Part shown: positions 7,199 to 16,091 of the stretch, piece by piece
Numbering within the stretch: position 1 is the stretch's first letter
Layout of the letters: each line of letters starts with the position of its first letter
From: DAIOSQ01 sp036752465
GTDB taxonomy: Bacteria > Pseudomonadota > Gammaproteobacteria > Legionellales > Legionellaceae
Direction of reading: 5' to 3'
Assembly: GCA_036752465.1 (NCBI GenBank)
Contig: DAIOSQ010000046.1
Location: forward strand, 1-16,091
Length of the DNA stretch: 16,091 bases
Notes under the pieces: generated by a model
The model's input: the letters and a program-made list of their open reading frames with translations, nothing else
Databases searched by the model: none
Told to the model about the DNA's origin: nothing
Program-made: the position numbers and the translations under genes

Positions 7199-8256
7199 TG
7201 TTGTCCTATATCTCTATTCATACGTTACGCAACATTGAGTTGTTGCAGTTAACTTTACCAACCAAATTTCATATCATCAGCGGCAACAATGGCAGTGGCA
7301 AAACCACCTTATTGGAAGCAATTTACTTACTCAGTTGTGGCCGTTCCTTTCGTACGCGGGAGAATTACCCCCTTATTCAATATCAACAAGAAAGCTGCAC
7401 CGTATTTGCACGCACCGTCACAGAAGAAACTGTCAGTATTTCCAAACAGCAACAAGGTCAGACCAAAGTTAGAATCAATCAGCAGCCCTGTTTGCGTAGT
7501 AGCGAGCTTGCGCATTTTTTGCCTTGCCAATTGGTTTATCAGGATATGTTTCAAATTATCGATGCAGGACCAGGGCTACGGCGAAATATGTTGGACTGGG
7601 GAATGTTTCACGTGAAACATTCTTATCATCAATTCACCAAGGAGTATCGAGAGGTATTGAAACAACGCAATGCTTTGCTGCGGCAAAAAGCGCCCAAAGC
7701 GTATTTCGTACCCTGGGATCGCCTTTTGTGTGAGCTTGCCGATAACTTGCATGCGTTGCGTGCCGCCTATTTTCAGCAATGGCAGTCGTTATTTCAGGTG
7801 TATTTGCAAAAATTGACCACCACCTTCTGTCGTATTGAGTATCTAAAAGGTTGGGATAAGAAAAATACTGGAAAATCCTTGGCCATGTGTTTGCAGGATC
7901 AATTTGATGCGGATATGCATCGTCAATATACGCATTCTGGTCCTCATCAAGCTGACATAGTGTTTGCTGGCGAAATTTTAGCGTGCAAACAAACATTATC
8001 ACGCGGTCAGCAAAAAATCATGCTCTTGGCGCTGAAACTTGCGCAAGCGCAGCTGCTGGATAGACCTTGTATTTACCTATTGGATGATATGTGTGCTGAG
8101 CTAGATCAAACGCATATTGGCAATATTTTGGCGACCCTTAGCGAAATTTCCGGCCAATTTTTTCTTACCGCATTAGACGCTGCCGTAATTTTGCAAATGT
8201 TACCCGCTTGCTCCAAGGAAGTTGGACATGCCGATCTGAATTCTCTGTGTAAATAA
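7198..8256 (+). CDS. recF: DNA replication and repair protein RecF
   Basis: RecF is an SMC/ABC-like ATPase that, with RecO and RecR, helps load RecA at single-strand gaps. The protein is 352 residues, the normal length. Walker A is GNNGSGKT (29-36), the ABC signature is LSRGQQK (267-273) and Walker B with the D-loop is LLDDMCAELD (294-303). The first codon shares its A with the dnaN stop, and no separate ribosome binding site is needed. A parS site lies inside the gene and encodes part of GMFHVKHS (135-142). Many gammaproteobacterial RecF proteins have Glu where this one has K140; the lysine codon is what completes the parS palindrome. gyrB does not follow; a convergent giant gene does. Confidence 0.95.
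   Translation: MLSYISIHTLRNIELLQLTLPTKFHIISGNNGSGKTTLLEAIYLLSCGRSFRTRENYPLIQYQQESCTVFARTVTEETVSISKQQQGQTKVRINQQPCLRSSELAHFLPCQLVYQDMFQIIDAGPGLRRNMLDWGMFHVKHSYHQFTKEYREVLKQRNALLRQKAPKAYFVPWDRLLCELADNLHALRAAYFQQWQSLFQVYLQKLTTTFCRIEYLKGWDKKNTGKSLAMCLQDQFDADMHRQYTHSGPHQADIVFAGEILACKQTLSRGQQKIMLLALKLAQAQLLDRPCIYLLDDMCAELDQTHIGNILATLSEISGQFFLTALDAAVILQMLPACSKEVGHADLNSLCK
7601..7622. promoter_or_regulatory. parS: parS centromere-like site (ParB binding) inside recF
   Basis: The 16 bases at 7604-7619, TGTTTCACGTGAAACA, match the widely conserved bacterial parS consensus exactly. The palindrome is perfect over 22 bases (7601-7622, with GAA and TTC flanks). ParB nucleates on such sites and spreads, and with ParA/SMC it segregates the origin region. 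parS sites normally cluster close to oriC, and this one lies within the dnaA-dnaN-recF cluster. It is read through as recF coding sequence. parA and parB are not in the window. Confidence 0.9.
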
Positions 8257-8341
8257 TATGATCATTTAGTGGCTTTGGTAATGGTATTGCAGCAACTTGG
8301 TTGCATCACCGGCATTTTGGGGTGCTCAGGGCGTTCCGGTT

Positions 8342-11300
8342 CTAGGAAAATCGCAGTCCAGTCAATAAGCTGGATATTTTTTCAAACATACCCTGATCTA
8401 CTAAATCATTGTTTGCTGGTTGAGACTCAAAAAACCCTGGGTTGAATGTGCCGGATGTGGCTTTTCGGCTGGGCTCATTACACGCAGTGGCCGTCTGGTG
8501 AACTTTCGATGGCCACACGGTTTTTAAGTGAGCAAACGCCCGCTCGGTTGTTTGCCGATAAGGCATCAGATGATTGTGAAAACACGTTAACTTTTCATTC
8601 GTGTTTTGATTTAGCCAATACCAAGACTCCTGTTGCTCAGCCAAACTCGCGCAGTCACCATTGAAAAATCGAATTTGTTCAATCAGTGCATGGTAGCAAG
8701 TATTTTGCAAAATACCATCGGGAAAAGTCCCTGACAATAGGGTATGTTGTGGCGTGCTGATCCATACCTTGATATCGCCATTATCGTGAATCAAATCCTG
8801 CAATTCAGCAAGATCCGCAACATCAATCAAACAGGCCGTCAGCTTATCTCCTGATTGGCGAAATAAAATGGCATGGATAGGCTTTAGGTAAGGACAAAGA
8901 AAATCGCTTTGTTCCTGGTATACTTTTGCGAAATTAGAAGCAATTAAGAGATTTTCTGAAAAATTAAAAGGTGCTTGCTGAGCCAAATCCTGCAAGCGCC
9001 TCATAAATAGGCCCTGACCTTGCTCGATAAAACGATGGATTTCATCCTCCCAAGGCAAAGCGTATTCTTCTGTCAATTTTGGATCAAAACACAAGATTTC
9101 CTTCTGTGTTTCTTTCAGTGTCTCTTTGTGAGTCTCTTTTTCATGTTCGACTTCAGCGCCCAGCGTTTGGCATCGCTGCCCCCGACCTATCGATGCTTTT
9201 TTACATAAAGGAACATATTTTGCAACGATATCATGCAGTGTGGTGCGTAAGCTCCTTGATTCTTGCTCACTAGGCGTGATGTTGGCTTTTTCCAAGCAAC
9301 TGGTCCAATCCTTGATTAAATTTGTACGGTGTTTTTCAAATAATTCTCTGGTGGGCCTCTCAATATAGATCGCTCCATACTGTTGAAAAAGACCGTGTTG
9401 TTTGTGTTCAACAAAATAAGTTTTAAAAACCTGTGCCAATCTATATTTGCTATCCATATCATCCTCCGCACTCTCTGTTATGCGTGCTAAGAAATCCTGG
9501 CGAATAACATTGTTCATATTGGCAAGCGCTGCAAAAAAATGGTCCTCCTTGAGTTGCTGTTCTTGGTTATCTGCCATTAATACCAATAAGTCGTCTAGGG
9601 TATCCGGCGTACCGTCGGGTACGATAAGACTCAGCGTTTGTTGTTCATCCAAACCGCGCATGCGCATACAACCTTGCAGAAAACTTTGTAAATGCGTTCT
9701 ATGATCAGTTAAAACAAAAGCATGTGCGTCCGGCGCTTGTTTTAGATCAGTGCCAATCGCGTGGCTTTGATCGTAATAGGTGAAACGCTGGTTGGGTGTG
9801 CAATCCAGTTTTTGATTGATGTCGTCGGGATGACTGCTAGCCAAAATAATTGATTTTTCGCATTGCACATCCAAGGCATATAAGACATCGGCCTCATTAA
9901 AATAGAGGACATATCGAATAGACGGGTTATGTTGACGCAGCGTCCTTGCCAGTTGCTGAGCAATTGTAAGATTACTTAATCCTGCGAACGTCGCGCTGAT
10001 ATCGATGATGGCACGTGCATCTTGCCGTGTAGTCAACAGCTGTTCAAGATAGGCCTCTATGCTCGTTAATGGCAAGCGAATAATGTGTGTGTCTTTTGCT
10101 TTTAATACCGCCTGAATGTACCCATCGGTGCCCAGCGATGTTTGCGGATCATAGTGCAGGCGTTGATGATACGTGGTTTGATTCCAAGGTGTTCCGGATA
10201 TTCCTTGTGCTGAATGATACATGTCGACGTGATTATATGCATCGGAGTGCAGCACCAAGGACTCAATAGTGACTTGCGGAAGAATGTGCTCTTGTAATAT
10301 CGAAAATAACAGCGCATGTCGGTTTCTTAAATGCGTGAATAGCTGATCCAATTGCGCATTTTTAGATACTGAGCGAAGGCTAATGCGCTCCAAGCTCAGC
10401 CCCGTGCCTGTCAGCAGCACATTGACACGACAAGCTGTTGGCGTTTCGGCTATGGTGGTATAGGGACTTTGCGGGGCTAATAATTCCTGTCTCGCTTGCG
10501 CCTGCCATTGAATCAAGATGGTTTCTAACAAATTTCGATCTAAACCTGCACTTAACAGGGATTGAATCGAATAATTCACCGTTTCCAGTGCATTGCCAAA
10601 TCGGCTGCGCTCGTTGGGTTGATTGCTGGCCACATAAGGAATCGCCAATGCCTTCGCAAGCGGGGTCTCTTGTGTTTGTGACGGTCCGTAGTGTTCCTTG
10701 AAGCGGCGTGCTTGTGTGCGCGGCAGCAAACTTAATTGTTCTTTATAAAAAGCAAACGCATCCTGAAGCTGGGGGGCTGCTTGTGTTATGCATGAGGGCA
10801 TGGCACGATTGCTCAAATACGCTTGAACATCTTGGATCACTTCTCGACTGTTGAGTTGATCCATATATTTTTTTAACGGACTCTCTGGGTGCAAGAGCAG
10901 ATCTTCTATGGTTGGCGAGCTTCCGCCTAACACGTCAACAAATTGATACAATGCAATGCTGTGTTCGACCAGCACGGTAGAAATAGATTTTAGATCACCC
11001 AAGGTGTAATTTAATTTCTTCTTCAACAACAAACCCTGGTGCACTTCATCGATCACCACATCACCACACTGTTTGAGCAACGCCGTGATCTTGCCGGCCC
11101 AATAGACTTGCTGCCTTGACTCTGGATCATCCGATGCGCTGGTTAACAAAAGTTCAATATATTTCAGCTGCAGCGATTGCATCGCTTCACCAGTTGTGAC
11201 CAAATAATTTTTATGGGTCATGATCTCAACGAATGTCTGATAAATTTTCTCCAAACGTTGCGCGGAACAGTCACTGTCACGGCTAAACTCAAATCGATGG

Positions 11301-14300
11301 GCTTTCTGAGCAAATAGCCGCTGTGAGGTAGCATTGAGATCCGCATGATTGGTTGCCAGCAGTGCTCGCGGCACTTCTACCACCAGCAAATTTAAACCAC
11401 TGGCTTTTTTCTGCGCCAATAAAGGCAGAATCACTTTAGATTTACCGCCTCCCATGGTGATTTTTTCAACCACATTCGCTGGTTGGTCTGAAGGCGATAA
11501 CAAAGCCGATAAGGCTTGCGCTTGCCTTTTGCGGATCAATAGCTGCTCTTCATACTGAAACAGCATCAGCCCAGGGTCACTTTGTGCTTCAGATATATTT
11601 TCACACATGAACACCCTGGCCAAATGATAGAGATCAGCTGCAGCGGGGGGCTGGGAGCGCTCCGCCTGATGGATTGCTGCCAACACTTGCTGTTGTTGCT
11701 GGCGACGCACTTCTTGCGATAAGCAGCGATGGATATTTTGATGCAGCGCCCAGCATTGCGCTTTCGATAAGCCAGTTTTTTGTGTATAGCGCGCGTAGTC
11801 TTTGTGTAAATACAATGCCAATAGATCTTTTTTGGTCAAAGCATGTGTTTGCTTGGCAAGCAATTGCAGCTGGTTTTGTGCGCTATTGGCATGGCTTAAT
11901 ATATGCTGCCAGTCTAGGTCTAAAGCAGCTTGGCTGGTTTCTAGGGTATGGGTGATTTGGTCTTTTAATTGGGATCGTAGTTCCAAGTCAGAGAGTACGG
12001 CTTCTGCAATTTGCCGCTGTGCCACCATGTACTTAAATTTCAGTTGGCCTGCGATTGATTCGTCTTTGACCGCTTGCATGTTGTGGTCATACTCAACTTG
12101 TTGTGCATGGTAGTCCTGCATGCAATTACTGAGACCTAATGCCTGCCAAAGGGGGCTAGGATAATGGCCCTCGAGTGCTGGTAGCGGATCATGGGCATGA
12201 TGTGTAGCGCTTAACTCCTCGTAAATCGCTTGGTTATCCGTTAAACGTTCTTGGTACAGGTCGGCAGTTTTCATCACGCTCAGGCGAGGAACGTCAAGCC
12301 TTGATACCATACGAACCAATTCGCTTAAGGTTAACTTCGTATGTCTGGCTTGAAACTGGTCTGGATTTTCTAATACCCGATAGAGAATATGGGTCAAATA
12401 TGAAATATTGTCTTTTGTGTCATGACGAAACCTTAAATAAAGGTTACAAAAGTACTTCAGCTTATCTCTATACGCATGTACCGGATTAGCGCAAGCGATG
12501 TGCAGGTAGGTGGGGAAGTAAAGAATATAATCATCCTCTGATATCCCCGAATGGATCTTAGCCATAGCACACTCTTCACTCAAAGGTGCTGTGAATACAT
12601 CCTCTTCCCAAGTGTCTACATCTTTTTTTGCTGTTAATGATAATCTGTGCTTATCCATGCTCGCCTTTGATAAGGCAGGATTGACTTCTGCGGTGTAGGG
12701 CGTACTGCCTTTTTTCATGACGATCAGTTCAGGATGGAAGTTTTTTTGAATATCCAGCAGGCGTTTGCGTTCTCTTGCGGATAAGCGATTCTCTGCTTTT
12801 GCACGCAAATACTGATACTCGTTGAGTAACCGCTTTACATGCAAACGCCGTCGATGAAAACCCAATGCGCCATAAGCTATCGGTAACCCAGCAGCATTCA
12901 TCTGATACGGGTCACAAAACTCAAGCAAATGTTTGCATTCATTCGCTTGCAAAAAAAAGCCTTCTTCTAGATGGCGCACAGTGCGTAGGTGTCTTTGGTA
13001 TAACGCATATATGGTAGACGGCAGCGAACGATAGAATTTTTGCAGTTTATTCACGCATTCTGTTTCATAAGCACTATTGGCATAGTTGCTATTGTGCAAT
13101 GCTTGTTGCGGGATTTTCGGTGCTTGACCAAAATGCAAATAGTCGATATAAATACTGAGCGCCTTGAGCTGGCAGGCGACATACTCAGGTGTCAAGAGAT
13201 TACGACCTGCCTCTTCCTCTGGATCCAATAGCACCGGAAGGGCTTCCACAATCCATGACAGATAAGTCAATTCATCGAGCAAACCCTCGAGACTTAAGCG
13301 TTTTCTGATATTTTCCAGAACAGCCCAAGCTTGATCCGTTTGGTGACAGGCTAGATAAATATAGCATAAATAAAAGGCATCAGCCGCGTTTTCTGCAACC
13401 GGTTGACCATCGACACATCGATAGGTTATCGTTCGCTCTGTATGGTGGAGATCCCAGATCGGTAATGGTGGCTTGGGGATGATTAGAGTGAGAAGATCCC
13501 GAATCGAACATTTGCCTACAGGGTTGTTTGGCATCAGCATGGTACGAGGAATAAGACCTGAAATATCATGCTGCGTGGGGTAATATTCTCCAGGCGTGTA
13601 CGGCGCAGACCGATCAATATAAAAAGGATGTACCGCCACAACACATAGTGTATCATGGCCGTTGCTAAAGTTGAGGGCGGCAACCTGCGGTGCAAAAGGC
13701 GTGGATTCAATCAGACTATAATTGCTCTTCGGCAACCAAATTTTGTCTGCTGCGACCTTAAGCGTCCATCCGAAACGCGCAAAATCAATTGTACCTTCGG
13801 TGGAGGTCGCTTGATCAAGATTCACATGAAAGAAGTTCGGATCTTCGAATTTAGCTAACTGATGTGCATATAGAGACGGCGATGTGCTACGCACATGCGT
13901 CGTGCGCTGACCCTGTTCATCCAATGCATGCAAAGTACCCCAGGTGTCAATTTGATAGATAGGTTGGCCCTGCTTGACCAGTAAGGTGTCGTTCGGCGAC
14001 ACCCACGCCTCAATTTGAGCGTCGGTTAAAATAGCGGGGAAGAAATGTAGCGGCACCGGATTGTTTTTGAGATCGAGGAACACCTGCTGCTCTTGGCTTA
14101 GAGGTGTTAATTGATACCAGGTATCATGCCATTTTTTTTGAATAGCAAGCGATGTTGCTTCTTTTTTGACGCGTATCGGCTGATCAACCAATAGCAATGT
14201 TTTTTCATCTTCTGATAGCCAGCAAGAGGTCACGTGTTCAAGCCCGTATCGCGCCATAAATGGATTATTTTTGATATCAAGCGGTAGCGGACTGAGCGAA

Positions 14301-16091
14301 TACCCGTTTTGAAACACACGCCCTTCTTCCGCGTTTACCCTGTAAATCGGCTTGCCCGCAACATCTTGGTACTGAAAATTTGGATAAGTCCCTCTGAGCG
14401 TGAGCGCACTGACGTTAAAGCCAAACTGTTGCATGATCACGGGAATCAGTGACGATGTGAGAGTGGGATCTGAGGTACTTAACCATGCCTTAAAATCAAG
14501 CTGCGCGCGTTGTTGATAAAAACGTGTGGTAGTATCTTCTGGAATGTATAGGTTTTGTTTGGCTTGGGACCATGCATACGATATATAGGCTTCCTCTAGC
14601 AACTGGGGCCTATCCATCACCAATGCATGCAGTGTCACGGCCAGTGAAAAGCGATAAGCATGTAAGCTGGCAAGAATATACGGATCTGTTTGTACAGACA
14701 TCCGCATATTCAGTGTTTGATAAATATTGTTTAACCGCTGCAAGGATGTAGCATTTCGATAATACAGCGCCGTATAGCGGTAGACCTCCAGTTTTAAGCG
14801 AACAAAAAATAACGATTCATGATTCAGGGTGTTATCAGCATCGGCAAAGTGACGTAAGCCCTTTTCTATAAAAAAATCCAAGCGGTTTAAAAAAGCGTTA
14901 TAATCGCCGTTTAAAATAGTTAGCAAGTGTCCGGGTTCGAAAATATTCGCTTGCACATAAGATTGCAGGTTGTGGTCTTGCAGTTTTGCGATGGATTCGG
15001 TTTTGCTAAAATAATCCAGCGTCAGTTTGATTTGATGTTTGGGAGACGCGCGCAAATGAAATAAATCACGAGAGAAGTAATCTTCTTTGTTCACTGGACG
15101 ACAGCGATTTTCATCATGCGAGCATAGCTGGATAAGATTGCTGGTTTTTTTAGATGGAGAAAAAGAGTCATAAATGATTTTATGCTCTGGCTTTGAAATA
15201 TGCTTCCCGAGAAGCGCGAGCCTGGCGGGGGATTTGGTAAGTTTGTATTTATGTTGCGTGATACAGTTTTGTTCCTCAGGTAACAGGGGCTCATTTGTAT
15301 CGATGTAATAGATTAAGAATTTTTGTTCTAGCCAGCTATTAAAGCTGGTCAGCGATTGGTCTTTAGTTCGCGAAATAAAATGTGAGTGGCCATTATCCGC
15401 TCCATTATCAAAAAAAACACGGCCATAAAAGTTCCTAAATCGGTTATTCTTTTTTAAGGGTTGTAGATAAGCAATGAGCGCTTGCTCCAGTGCAAAGTGT
15501 TGTTGCATTTTTTTTATCAACGGTTTGAAACGCGCCTGGTTAAGCCTTGAGAAAAATGTTACCCGACCTTGTCGATCCAAATCGTTCATTAACTGGAAAA
15601 GCGCCGTCATATTTTTCTTCCGGATCTGGCTATGTAAGGTATCATCAGGATACCCATGGGATGCATACATCGTCTCTAGGCTCGTCTTTAAAGCAGGCTC
15701 TGAACTCAGCAGCTCTTGGTAGTACGGCAGAGGACCTTGAAACGCATTCAATGGAAAACCCTGCCGGTAATGGCTCTGCTGCGCGAGCTGCATAAGATTG
15801 AGCAGACGTTGATCGATGCTCGGGTTGTTGGTTGCGAAATACGGATAATCAATAAATTTTGTTAAATACTGAGCCAATGCACTATGCATATAGACATGAA
15901 ACGTCGGTTTTGTCGTGACCGGTTCCGCGATGACATCAAAATAGTCACGCAGCACCAATAAGCTGCATCTTGTGACCACCTGCGTTGGCACAGTTGCGTT
16001 ACTCAAGTGTTTTTCTGAAACCTCGGAATACAACTGCTGTAAATCATCGATAGCATGGGCTATCGCCGCAAAGTCTTCTGCAGTTACAATG
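8342..16091 (-). CDS. Giant DUF3638-like protein with helicase-type ATPase core (5' end outside window)
   Basis: One uninterrupted frame of 2582 codons, open to the window edge. The first in-frame start-like codon, a TTG at 16033, has no support, so the real start lies beyond 16091. About the first 550 residues are helical and unrecognised. A beta-rich part follows, with repeated GKPIYRV (14336-14356) and GQPIYQID (13946-13969) units, then a long helical region. The ATPase core has MGGGKSK (11435-11455), FSRD (11276-11287), DEVH (11039-11050), LLTGTG (10400-10417), SGTPW (10184-10198), YYDQSHAIGTDLK (9740-9778) and FLQGCMRMRGL (9650-9682). These resemble P-loop, DExH, SAT-like, V and VI motifs of superfamily 2, arranged as in the DUF3638 family of large eukaryotic proteins. 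A KET-rich charged linker and a 390-residue C-terminal region follow. I see no signal peptide or membrane segment in the visible part. Function is unknown. Family assignment is from remembered motifs. Confidence 0.8.
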   Translation of the reverse strand, partial: IVTAEDFAAIAHAIDDLQQLYSEVSEKHLSNATVPTQVVTRCSLLVLRDYFDVIAEPVTTKPTFHVYMHSALAQYLTKFIDYPYFATNNPSIDQRLLNLMQLAQQSHYRQGFPLNAFQGPLPYYQELLSSEPALKTSLETMYASHGYPDDTLHSQIRKKNMTALFQLMNDLDRQGRVTFFSRLNQARFKPLIKKMQQHFALEQALIAYLQPLKKNNRFRNFYGRVFFDNGADNGHSHFISRTKDQSLTSFNSWLEQKFLIYYIDTNEPLLPEEQNCITQHKYKLTKSPARLALLGKHISKPEHKIIYDSFSPSKKTSNLIQLCSHDENRCRPVNKEDYFSRDLFHLRASPKHQIKLTLDYFSKTESIAKLQDHNLQSYVQANIFEPGHLLTILNGDYNAFLNRLDFFIEKGLRHFADADNTLNHESLFFVRLKLEVYRYTALYYRNATSLQRLNNIYQTLNMRMSVQTDPYILASLHAYRFSLAVTLHALVMDRPQLLEEAYISYAWSQAKQNLYIPEDTTTRFYQQRAQLDFKAWLSTSDPTLTSSLIPVIMQQFGFNVSALTLRGTYPNFQYQDVAGKPIYRVNAEEGRVFQNGYSLSPLPLDIKNNPFMARYGLEHVTSCWLSEDEKTLLLVDQPIRVKKEATSLAIQKKWHDTWYQLTPLSQEQQVFLDLKNNPVPLHFFPAILTDAQIEAWVSPNDTLLVKQGQPIYQIDTWGTLHALDEQGQRTTHVRSTSPSLYAHQLAKFEDPNFFHVNLDQATSTEGTIDFARFGWTLKVAADKIWLPKSNYSLIESTPFAPQVAALNFSNGHDTLCVVAVHPFYIDRSAPYTPGEYYPTQHDISGLIPRTMLMPNNPVGKCSIRDLLTLIIPKPPLPIWDLHHTERTITYRCVDGQPVAENAADAFYLCYIYLACHQTDQAWAVLENIRKRLSLEGLLDELTYLSWIVEALPVLLDPEEEAGRNLLTPEYVACQLKALSIYIDYLHFGQAPKIPQQALHNSNYANSAYETECVNKLQKFYRSLPSTIYALYQRHLRTVRHLEEGFFLQANECKHLLEFCDPYQMNAAGLPIAYGALGFHRRRLHVKRLLNEYQYLRAKAENRLSARERKRLLDIQKNFHPELIVMKKGSTPYTAEVNPALSKASMDKHRLSLTAKKDVDTWEEDVFTAPLSEECAMAKIHSGISEDDYILYFPTYLHIACANPVHAYRDKLKYFCNLYLRFRHDTKDNISYLTHILYRVLENPDQFQARHTKLTLSELVRMVSRLDVPRLSVMKTADLYQERLTDNQAIYEELSATHHAHDPLPALEGHYPSPLWQALGLSNCMQDYHAQQVEYDHNMQAVKDESIAGQLKFKYMVAQRQIAEAVLSDLELRSQLKDQITHTLETSQAALDLDWQHILSHANSAQNQLQLLAKQTHALTKKDLLALYLHKDYARYTQKTGLSKAQCWALHQNIHRCLSQEVRRQQQQQVLAAIHQAERSQPPAAADLYHLARVFMCENISEAQSDPGLMLFQYEEQLLIRKRQAQALSALLSPSDQPANVVEKITMGGGKSKVILPLLAQKKASGLNLLVVEVPRALLATNHADLNATSQRLFAQKAHRFEFSRDSDCSAQRLEKIYQTFVEIMTHKNYLVTTGEAMQSLQLKYIELLLTSASDDPESRQQVYWAGKITALLKQCGDVVIDEVHQGLLLKKKLNYTLGDLKSISTVLVEHSIALYQFVDVLGGSSPTIEDLLLHPESPLKKYMDQLNSREVIQDVQAYLSNRAMPSCITQAAPQLQDAFAFYKEQLSLLPRTQARRFKEHYGPSQTQETPLAKALAIPYVASNQPNERSRFGNALETVNYSIQSLLSAGLDRNLLETILIQWQAQARQELLAPQSPYTTIAETPTACRVNVLLTGTGLSLERISLRSVSKNAQLDQLFTHLRNRHALLFSILQEHILPQVTIESLVLHSDAYNHVDMYHSAQGISGTPWNQTTYHQRLHYDPQTSLGTDGYIQAVLKAKDTHIIRLPLTSIEAYLEQLLTTRQDARAIIDISATFAGLSNLTIAQQLARTLRQHNPSIRYVLYFNEADVLYALDVQCEKSIILASSHPDDINQKLDCTPNQRFTYYDQSHAIGTDLKQAPDAHAFVLTDHRTHLQSFLQGCMRMRGLDEQQTLSLIVPDGTPDTLDDLLVLMADNQEQQLKEDHFFAALANMNNVIRQDFLARITESAEDDMDSKYRLAQVFKTYFVEHKQHGLFQQYGAIYIERPTRELFEKHRTNLIKDWTSCLEKANITPSEQESRSLRTTLHDIVAKYVPLCKKASIGRGQRCQTLGAEVEHEKETHKETLKETQKEILCFDPKLTEEYALPWEDEIHRFIEQGQGLFMRRLQDLAQQAPFNFSENLLIASNFAKVYQEQSDFLCPYLKPIHAILFRQSGDKLTACLIDVADLAELQDLIHDNGDIKVWISTPQHTLLSGTFPDGILQNTCYHALIEQIRFFNGDCASLAEQQESWYWLNQNTNEKLTCFHNHLMPYRQTTERAFAHLKTVWPSKVHQTATACNEPSRKATSGTFNPGFFESQPANNDLVDQGMFEKISSLLTGLRFS
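9098..9139 (-). repeat. 12-base tandem repeat encoding KETx units
   Basis: Three and a half imperfect copies of AAAGAGACWCNN on the minus strand encode KETHKETLKETQKE inside the giant gene. It lies after the ATPase core, in a charged linker (EVEHE just before it). Length variation between strains would be expected. Related large proteins often have Glu/Gln-rich tracts after this core, which I recall rather than verify. Confidence 0.6.

Noticed and set aside
7634..8002. 122-codon minus-strand frame opposite recF
   Set aside because: Shadow of recF; composition follows the opposite strand codons and no start signals are present.
8257..8341. Terminator between recF and the giant gene
   Set aside because: Only a five-base GCAAC/GTTGC stem is visible near 8292-8304, with no T-run on either side.
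14228..14239. CACGTG-centred word as a second parS
   Set aside because: Only the six-base core matches; the flanks do not form the parS palindrome.
16031..16033. TTG as start of the giant gene
   Set aside because: The frame stays open for 19 more codons to the window edge and no ribosome binding site supports the TTG; the gene is treated as cut by the edge.

Overview
The window looks like a chromosomal replication-initiation neighbourhood of a gammaproteobacterium. The core is a dnaA-dnaN-recF cluster on the + strand (4695-8256). DnaA and RecF read as gammaproteobacterial: domain IV carries the GGRDHTTVIHACRKV signature and RecF ends its ATPase core with LLDDMCAELD. Moderate base composition and a very large orphan protein beside the cluster suggest a host-associated lineage of the Legionella/Coxiella/Berkiella kind. 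That taxonomic guess is inference; nothing here names the genus.

Layout. Positions 1-184 hold the C-terminal 60 residues of an RMD1/YagE (DUF155) family membrane protein. A purine-type NCS2 permease follows (201-1481), and its ribosome binding site overlaps the RMD1 stop codon. A convergent zinc-dependent alcohol dehydrogenase (adhP type, 1542-2567, minus) meets it across a strong hairpin. An AT-rich 371-base gap then carries a 14-base palindrome and a clear sigma70-type promoter for an unrecognised 322-residue helical protein with degenerate repeats (2939-3907). A convergent 109-residue protein with two membrane segments (3946-4275, minus) has its own very good promoter and ribosome binding site. 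About 420 bases without a convincing gene precede dnaA, and they lack recognisable DnaA boxes.

The replication genes are closely packed. dnaA starts at a GTG behind a perfect ribosome binding site, dnaN follows after 17 bases, and recF overlaps the dnaN stop by one base (TAATG). Inside recF lies an exact 16-base match to the ParB-binding consensus parS, embedded in a 22-base perfect palindrome. This places a chromosome-segregation site within the initiation cluster. gyrB, which commonly follows recF, is not present.

Instead, the whole right half (8342 to the window edge, minus) is one open reading frame of at least 2582 codons whose start lies outside the window. It carries a helicase-like ATPase core (GGGKSK P-loop, DEVH box, SGTPW, SHAIGTDLK and QGCMRMRGL motifs) resembling the DUF3638 family. 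That family is best known from very large uncharacterised eukaryotic proteins and has no established function that I know of. It is the most interesting item here.
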